This document shows positions 15,061 to 19,395 of a DNA stretch of 19,395 bases, in pieces. Both the position numbers and the translations under genes were made by a program. Position 1 is the first letter of the stretch. Every line of letters begins with the position of its first letter. The DNA comes from Chitinophagaceae bacterium UBA2793 (GTDB taxonomy: Bacteria; Bacteroidota; Bacteroidia; Chitinophagales; Chitinophagaceae), in contig DEHT01000017.1 of the NCBI GenBank assembly GCA_002352045.1, forward strand, positions 5,808-25,202. The letters are read 5' to 3'. The notes under the pieces were generated by a model. The model searched no databases. It saw only the letters and a list, made by a program, of their open reading frames with translations, and was not told the DNA's origin.

Positions 15061-16494
15061 TTAAAATAAATTATCAGCAGTAAGCTCTTGCTGTACAAAA
15101 CCAATACTGTGCTCGTTTTGCTGCAGGCCGAAAACAGTAAAAAAAGTGAGGAACAAAGTTTTGCGGGTACCGGTTGCCTGCACAAACATTTCCATTGTAT
15201 TACGCAATTGGTTAGCATAGGCTTTGGTAATCACAAAGGGTTTATCGTAAAATTTAGCTTCGCAAATATTTATAACATTATCCTGCCGGTTTATTAACAT
15301 GTCTATTTGCATACCGGAAGCTCCATTTTTTGCTTTTAACATAAAGGCTGCTATTTCTGTATGTACGGAGCCAATACCTAAGCCCTGTTTAATTTTATCG
15401 GCATGTTTCATACAAATGTTTTCAAAAGCATAGCCACTCCAGCTTTTATAAGTTGATGTGGCAGCCCATTGTTGCCAGTTGATATTTTTTTTGCCTTTGA
15501 TAAATTTTAAGTAAAACAAAGAATATTCATCTGTTAACCGGTAAATGGTATCTTTTTTTAATTTCCCAAACGGTAATTGGCTGCTTATAAAATCCGATTG
15601 TTCCAAGTCGTTTAACAATTGTGTAAAAGTGCCGCCGTCGTTAAATTTAGTGGCACTTAATATTTGTGCTCTTGTAAGCCCAATTTGCTTTGCTGCCAAT
15701 ACCTGAATAATTTGAATATGCTGCTTTGCATTTATAAACAAAGCCTTGTATAAATTATCAAATTCGTTCACCAATAAGCCATTTTTATCAAAGCATATTC
15801 TATGGATATTTTGGGCGGCACTTTGGCCTTTTTTAATTTCTTTTAAATAATGTGGTATGCCGCCCAAAGCCATATACAACTGTATAATTTGATACCGGGA
15901 GAGTTTGATGCTGTTGTATTGAAGAAAGGCTTCTGTTTCGGTAAGTGTAAATGGCTTTAGATGAATGCGCTTAGTTACCCTATTGTGCAAACCGCCACGG
16001 CTATTGATTATTTTACTCGTCATCCACGAGGATGCCGAGCCACAAATAACAACGAGTATATTTTTTTTAACGGCCCAACTATTCCAAAACCAATCAAAGG
16101 CAGCTAAAAAACCTGAGCGCCTGGTATCTAACCAGGGCAGTTCATCGAAAAACAACACCGGCTTTGCTTTGGTTTTAGCCTTGCTCAACTGTATGCTCAA
16201 TTGTTCAAAGGCCGATAACCAGTTATTGGGTGGTGCCTTCTTTTTACCTTTTGCGGGAAACCATTTTTCAAAAGCAATTTGAAAATTTTGCAATTGTTGT
16301 GTATTAGTAGCGTTGAGCATGCCACTCATTTCAAAAGCCATATTGGCTGCAAAAAAGTTGCGTATTAAATAGGTTTTACCAACCCGCCTGCGGCCTGTAA
16401 CCGCCAGCATATCTGAGCGGTTCGATTGCAGCATATCGGCCAGAAGCGCCTGCTCTTCTACACGGCCAATAATCACTTTTGAAAACTCTTGCAT
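15061..16494 (-). CDS. AAA-family ATPase with C-terminal PD-(D/E)XK-like domain (DUF234-type)
   Basis: The 477-residue protein belongs to the archaeal-type/AAA_14-like STAND-related ATPases that are multicopy in many Bacteroidota and archaea. The N-terminal ATPase has Walker A GRRRVGKT (34-41), Walker B VLFFDELPWLD (113-123, D117/E118), a sensor-like CGSASSWM (151-158) and NRVTKRI (171-177). A winged-helix-like region follows (about 255-310). The C-terminal domain carries E358 in the GYAFENIC segment, D398 in MQIDMLI, and E412-A-K414 in NICEAKFYDKPF. This is the spacing of a PD-(D/E)XK nuclease fold, as described for DUF234 proteins. Function is unknown; candidates include defence, toxin-like or element-maintenance roles. 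The ATG at 16494 lies 4 bases from the foot of a 15-bp hairpin that is duplicated further upstream. It sits between thyA and the OmpA/folA pair. It has no transposase or partner gene. Confidence 0.82.
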   Translation of the reverse strand: MQEFSKVIIGRVEEQALLADMLQSNRSDMLAVTGRRRVGKTYLIRNFFAANMAFEMSGMLNATNTQQLQNFQIAFEKWFPAKGKKKAPPNNWLSAFEQLSIQLSKAKTKAKPVLFFDELPWLDTRRSGFLAAFDWFWNSWAVKKNILVVICGSASSWMTSKIINSRGGLHNRVTKRIHLKPFTLTETEAFLQYNSIKLSRYQIIQLYMALGGIPHYLKEIKKGQSAAQNIHRICFDKNGLLVNEFDNLYKALFINAKQHIQIIQVLAAKQIGLTRAQILSATKFNDGGTFTQLLNDLEQSDFISSQLPFGKLKKDTIYRLTDEYSLFYLKFIKGKKNINWQQWAATSTYKSWSGYAFENICMKHADKIKQGLGIGSVHTEIAAFMLKAKNGASGMQIDMLINRQDNVINICEAKFYDKPFVITKAYANQLRNTMEMFVQATGTRKTLFLTFFTVFGLQQNEHSIGFVQQELTADNLF

Positions 16495-16498
16495 AATT

Positions 16499-16545
16499 TA
16501 TATTCAGCGGAATGTGGTAAAAAAATGAATATTCCGCTGGATATA
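16499..16545. repeat. Hairpin repeat copy A, directly 5' of the ATPase start codon
   Basis: The left arm TATATTCAGCGGAAT (16499-16513) pairs with ATTCCGCTGGATATA (16531-16545) over 15 bp with a single G-T wobble, around a 17-base A-rich loop. It ends 4 bases before the ATPase ATG on the minus strand. The same stem, loop length and most of the loop sequence recur in copy B, 97 bases away. Confidence 0.93.
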
Positions 16546-16596
16546 AAAATACATCAATTATAAATGCAATGCACAAATTGCAAAAAATAGATAAAG

Positions 16597-16641
16597 ATAG
16601 CCAGCGGAATGTAGTAAAAAAATGGAGATTCCGCTGGATAT
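16597..16641. repeat. Hairpin repeat copy B, between thyA and the ATPase gene
   Basis: CCAGCGGAAT (16601-16610) pairs perfectly with ATTCCGCTGG (16628-16637) around a 17-base loop that differs from that of copy A at three positions. Beyond one mismatch, three more pairs (ATA/TAT) extend the stem. Flanking GATATAAAAA is shared with copy A. Copy B is about 40 bases downstream of the thyA stop, so it might also serve as a 3'-end structure for thyA. Confidence 0.9.
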
Positions 16642-16683
16642 AAAAAAAAGGAAAAATGAAAAACTATTGCCTTTGGCTACCAA

Positions 16684-17496
16684 CTAAACCGCTACCGGTG
16701 CTTTAATACCCGGATGGCATTGATAATTTTGCAATTCAAAATCTTCAAACTTAAATTCAAAAATATCTTTTACAACAGGGTTAATTTTCATTTGAGGCAA
16801 AGGGAATGGGCTGCGGCTCAATTGCAGTTGTGCCTGCTCAAAATGATTGTTGTATAAATGCACATCGCCAAAGCTGTGTACAAAATCGCCCAAATCCATG
16901 TCAACTACCTGGGCAACCATCATAGTAAACAAAGCATAAGAAGCAATATTAAACGGAACGCCTAAAAATACATCGGCGCTTCGCTGGTACAACTGGCAAC
17001 TTAATTTTCGGCGGCCATTGTCTCCGGGTGCCGAAGTATAAAACTGAAACAAACAATGGCAGGGCATTAATTTCATTTGAGGCAGGTCGGCCACATTCCA
17101 GGCGCTTATAATCATGCGCCGGCTATCGGGGTTGGTTTTTAAAGTATGTATCAATTCTTTCACCTGGTCTACTTCTACACCACCGGCTCCCTGCCAGCTA
17201 CGCCATTGCTTGCCATACACCGGGCCAAGGTTGCCGTTTGCATCGGCCCATTCGTCCCAAATGCTTACATTATTTTCTTTGAGAAAGGCAATATTAGTTT
17301 GGCCTTTTAAAAACCAAAGCAACTCATAAATTATACTTTTTAAATGTGTTTTTTTGGTGGTTACCAACGGGAAACCTTCTGCAAGGTTAAAGCGCAATTG
17401 CCCGCCAAATACGCTGCGGGTGCCGGTGCCGGTGCGGTCGCTTTTATCTTCGCCGGTTTCTAAAATGTGCTTTACAAGATTTAAGTATTGCTGCAT
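16684..17496 (-). CDS. thyA: Thymidylate synthase
   Basis: Converts dUMP and methylenetetrahydrofolate to dTMP and dihydrofolate; FolA regenerates tetrahydrofolate. The catalytic nucleophile is C146 in MPCHCLFQFY, the same position as in E. coli. R21 (SDRTGTGT) and R126-R127 (PDSRRMI) bind phosphate. The LYQRSADVFLGVPFNIASYA stretch and HLYNNH form the substrate and folate sites. The C-terminal PVAV closing tail is intact. At 270 aa it is full length. It starts with ATG at 17496. The spacer before it (321 bases) contains a terminator for the upstream T9SS gene, so thyA should have its own promoter; none could be placed with confidence. Confidence 0.98.
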   Translation of the reverse strand: MQQYLNLVKHILETGEDKSDRTGTGTRSVFGGQLRFNLAEGFPLVTTKKTHLKSIIYELLWFLKGQTNIAFLKENNVSIWDEWADANGNLGPVYGKQWRSWQGAGGVEVDQVKELIHTLKTNPDSRRMIISAWNVADLPQMKLMPCHCLFQFYTSAPGDNGRRKLSCQLYQRSADVFLGVPFNIASYALFTMMVAQVVDMDLGDFVHSFGDVHLYNNHFEQAQLQLSRSPFPLPQMKINPVVKDIFEFKFEDFELQNYQCHPGIKAPVAV

Positions 17497-17611
17497 GGCT
17501 GCAATTTAAAGCAAAGGAATTTTTAAGCACAAAAAGTTATGCCCATTGGGGAAAAGCAAAATATTCAGTTGATAATAAATAAATATATGGTTTAGTATCT
17601 TCAAAACTGCC

Positions 17612-17691
17612 CACCGGCTGCCGGATAGCAACGGATACCCCGGTGAAGCTTTGTGTGGCGGCATTGTGCCGGAGTAGCAGTGAATAGCCGG
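17612..17691. repeat. GC-rich intergenic element with internal repeats and stems
   Basis: CACCGG (17612-17617) can pair with CCGGTG (17640-17645). CCGGCT (17614-17619) can instead pair with AGCCGG (17686-17691). CGGCA-TTG-TGCCG forms a small central hairpin. The segment TGCCGGATAGCAACGG recurs imperfectly as TGCCGGAGTAGCAGTGAATA near the right end, so the element contains a diverged direct repeat of about 24 bases. It stands out from AT-rich surroundings. It may be one of the multicopy intergenic RNA-like elements of Bacteroidota, possibly of the Flavo-1 kind; this was not tested. Confidence 0.5.
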
Positions 17692-17759
17692 AACTAAGGT
17701 TGATGAATGATTAAATGTTCACAGCCCATACTCAAAAATTTTTACTCAAAATATAGATG

Positions 17760-17789
17760 AAAAAAAGGGCAGCCTCAAAAAGGCCACCC
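17760..17789 (-). terminator. Rho-independent terminator of the T9SS cargo gene
   Basis: On the minus strand GGGTGGCC pairs with GGCTGCCC (8 bp, two G-T wobbles) around a TTTTTGA loop, followed by a run of seven T. It begins about 28 bases after the stop codon of the T9SS gene. The stem and T-tract form a standard intrinsic terminator. Confidence 0.85.
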
Positions 17790-17817
17790 GTGGATTATCA
17801 TCCGTATGAAGAAGACT

Positions 17818-18744
17818 TTATTTTGATTTTATAAAACGAAGCGTAAACGGTTGATGATTGATATTGCATTGTAGTGTGTACATTCCTGCTGCAAGCCTGC
17901 TTACATCTATGGCATTGGCAATGCCGGGTTTTAGCTGTGTTTGCAAAACCACCTGCCCATTGGCATTTATAATGGTTGCATTAATAGAAGCAGGGGAAAC
18001 CATGATTGGAATTTTTACAAACAACTGCTCAGACGTTGGGTTAGGATAAACAGCAAGTTGTAAATCGCCCTCATTTTTTAGCAACACAATATTGCTATAT
18101 GTTATGCTGCCATCGGTATCAACAATTTTTAGCCTGTAAAAATTATTTCCCTGCCAGGGCTGGCTTACGGTAAACCTGTAAAATGCGCCTGCAGATGCGC
18201 TGCCGGCCGGGTTACTGATTCCAATGGTTTCAAAACTACTGCCATTGGCTGAGCGTTGAACTTCGAAATGTTTGGTATTTATTTCTTCGGCAGTAACCCA
18301 TTTAACCAAGTGTGTTTTACCATCTTGTTCTGCTGTGAACGACAATAATTTTACAGGCAATGGCCCCATGGGAAAAATTACTGCATGCCAACCATCACCG
18401 GCACCTCCCCTAAAAATATTGTTAGGTGTAGATGTGTTAACGGCATTAGAAAAACCATCGCCTACGCTGCCTAAGAAGATGCTATTGCTTACCGCATTGT
18501 TTGATTGCTGGGCAAAACCATCGCCGGAACCACCAAAAAATAAATTGTTGGCGGTTACATTGTTTGTAGCTATAGCGGCACCGTCGCCTATGCCACCTAT
18601 AAAAATAGTGTTAGCCGACACCGAATAGCTGAGCCCCGTAGCACCATCGCCGCCACCACCAAAAAATATGGCATTGTTGGGAGGCTGTGCTTTGATGCTT
18701 ATAGCAACAAGGCTATAAAGTAAAAACAGCAAATATTTTTTCAT
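17818..18744 (-). CDS. T9SS-secreted protein with five 21-residue GDG repeats and type A sorting domain
   Basis: Predicted surface or secreted protein of 308 aa. A signal peptide (1-19, cleavage near KA-Q20) precedes five N-terminal repeats. The consensus is N-x-I-F-x-G-G-x-G-D-G, with the Asp at 33, 54, 75, 96 and 117, an exact spacing of 21 residues. A linker with PLPVKLLSFTAEQ leads to a fibronectin-III-like domain (about 129-222, containing HFEVQRSANGSSFETIG and YRLKIVDTDG). This domain is typical just before the sorting domain. The C-terminal type A T9SS signal begins at VYPNPTSEQLFV (232-243) and ends with RLAAGMYTLQ and a basic tail. The repeats resemble no calcium-binding RTX nonamer exactly, and their function is unknown. 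A good terminator follows. The type IX secretion assignment is secure; the role is not. Confidence 0.9.
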   Translation of the reverse strand: MKKYLLFLLYSLVAISIKAQPPNNAIFFGGGGDGATGLSYSVSANTIFIGGIGDGAAIATNNVTANNLFFGGSGDGFAQQSNNAVSNSIFLGSVGDGFSNAVNTSTPNNIFRGGAGDGWHAVIFPMGPLPVKLLSFTAEQDGKTHLVKWVTAEEINTKHFEVQRSANGSSFETIGISNPAGSASAGAFYRFTVSQPWQGNNFYRLKIVDTDGSITYSNIVLLKNEGDLQLAVYPNPTSEQLFVKIPIMVSPASINATIINANGQVVLQTQLKPGIANAIDVSRLAAGMYTLQCNINHQPFTLRFIKSK

Positions 18745-18781
18745 GTGTTTTTTTATTTTTTTTATTTGTCACAACTTGTCC

Positions 18782-18817
18782 CGCCAAGGCGTGGATGCCT
18801 GCCTGTCGGCAGACAGG
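18782..18817. repeat. Paired hairpins in the spacer upstream of the T9SS gene
   Basis: CGCC-AA-GGCG (18782-18791) and CCTGTC-GGCA-GACAGG (18802-18817) are two perfect inverted repeats 10 bases apart in an otherwise AT-rich 186-base spacer. They lie 38-73 bases before the T9SS start codon. They could act as a terminator-like structure for the upstream gene or be part of a dispersed repeat; no T-run follows either. Confidence 0.5.
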
Positions 18818-18930
18818 GAATTCGCCTATTAACACTTTGATTGTTATCAATTTTGTTATGGCTCATTTCATATTTAAATTTTACAGGACGAATAAAAGTT
18901 GACCTGGAATTTTATGCCTGCATTCATCCA

Positions 18931-19395
18931 TTAGTTGGCTGTTCTTACACCTCTGCCACCTAAGTATCCGTAAGCAGAAGTTAACCACATTGGCGTGTAA
19001 ACCCTGTCGCTCATTTGCAATTGAGGACTATTGTCGGCAAACCCTCCACCTCTTTGTATCATACTTGAATTGTTTGTATTAGATGGCCAGTCTGTAACAT
19101 TTGCTTCACTGTTGGCATCTAAAATGCCATCGCCATGCAAGCCGGTAAACATTCTTCCGGCTGTGCCGGCATACACTACAGGCTCCTGTACATTACCGCT
19201 CAATTCCATAACACCATAAAAACTGCCACCACTTTGGGTACGGTTTGAGGTTGCAGTTGCCAAAGCGCCGCAACGCATGGGAACGCCTTGTCCACCGGCC
19301 AAATTTGCGTTGCCTGCTGTCCAGGTTTCGGTGCTGGTACCAATATTTTGGCCAGAAGAAATAACGCTAATGGTAGTATTGCCCCAGGCGTATTC
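18931..19395 (-). CDS. SUMF1/FGE-sulfatase-like domain protein, C-terminal part
   Basis: The frame is open to the right window edge, so the N-terminal part and true start are missing. The visible 154 residues begin EYAWGN and continue with FYGVMELSGNVQEPV, then QRGGGFADN, and end with YLGGRGVRTAN. These match the order of the formylglycine-generating-enzyme/SUMF1 (C-type-lectin-like) domain: E-Y-A-W-G, F-G-x-x-D/E-x-x-GNV-x-E, RGG-x-x, G-x-R. The stretch after RGGGF, where true formylglycine enzymes have active-site cysteines, has none. The usual GNVWEW is changed to GNVQEP. It is therefore probably a non-catalytic relative used as a structural or binding domain. No sorting domain follows the C-terminus. 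The next gene downstream is the T9SS protein, 186 bases away. Confidence 0.75.
   Translation of the reverse strand, partial: EYAWGNTTISVISSGQNIGTSTETWTAGNANLAGGQGVPMRCGALATATSNRTQSGGSFYGVMELSGNVQEPVVYAGTAGRMFTGLHGDGILDANSEANVTDWPSNTNNSSMIQRGGGFADNSPQLQMSDRVYTPMWLTSAYGYLGGRGVRTAN

Larger units (their letters stand above)
17497..17817. other. 321-base intergenic region: GC-rich structured element plus terminator
   Basis: The spacer between the T9SS gene and thyA has three parts. Nearest thyA (17497-17605) is AT-rich sequence without recognisable features. At 17612-17691 there is a GC-rich, structure-prone element. At 17760-17789 there is a rho-independent terminator for the T9SS gene. No ORF or RNA gene was recognised. 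Confidence 0.8.

Noticed and set aside
16376..16576. 66-codon frame overlapping the ATPase start and hairpin A
   Set aside because: It reads through the hairpin repeat and the Walker A region in another frame, so it is a shadow of the repeat and the ATPase gene.
15061..16642. ATPase plus hairpins as an insertion sequence
   Set aside because: No transposase fold, no matching terminal inverted repeat on the downstream side (15008-15060) and no target-site duplication could be found.
18346..18690. RTX-type calcium-binding repeats in the T9SS protein
   Set aside because: The period is 21 residues, not 9, and GGxGDG lacks the following xUx of the RTX nonamer. Secretion is by a T9SS signal, not type I.

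Overview
The window looks like a stretch of chromosome from a Bacteroidota bacterium, probably near Chitinophagaceae. This rests on moderate-to-low GC, a type A T9SS C-terminal sorting domain, an OmpA/PD40 envelope protein, a GOB-like class B3 metallo-beta-lactamase and Bacteroidota-style intergenic repeats. The genus is inference. No rRNA, tRNA, CRISPR array, transposase or phage gene was seen.

Layout. Positions 1-166 hold the start of a minus-strand RsmF-like rRNA methyltransferase that runs off the left edge. It is divergent from a plus-strand metallo-beta-lactamase (249-1124), which is followed by a Uma2-family nuclease (1194-1784). A long minus-strand block follows: a small membrane protein (1843-2184), the three-gene proton-translocating transhydrogenase cluster pntAA-pntAB-pntB (read 5494 to 2325), and a class I SAM methyltransferase (5708-6505). 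The plus-strand pair gltB-gltD (6743-12802) encodes NADPH-glutamate synthase. The rest is minus strand. Read in transcription order it is a partial SUMF1-like protein (18931-19395), a T9SS cargo protein with GDG repeats (17818-18744, followed by a clear terminator), thyA, an AAA ATPase with a C-terminal PD-(D/E)XK-like motif set (15061-16494), an OmpA/PD40 protein and folA.

How the genes fit together. Transhydrogenase makes NADPH from NADH using the proton gradient, and GltBD consumes NADPH for ammonium assimilation. ThyA makes dihydrofolate and FolA recycles it, also with NADPH. thyA and folA are separated by the ATPase and OmpA genes, and the ATPase gene is preceded by two copies of a long hairpin.

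The most unusual non-coding signal is in the pnt/methyltransferase block. Every spacer carries tandem arrays with a 7-bp period but different unit sequences. Two arrays contain the stop codon of the upstream gene, and nearly all units carry a stop trinucleotide on the coding strand. A (CCAA)n-type tetranucleotide tract abuts the pntAB start codon. The other prominent signals are the duplicated hairpin 5' of the ATPase gene and five exactly 21-residue repeats in the T9SS protein.
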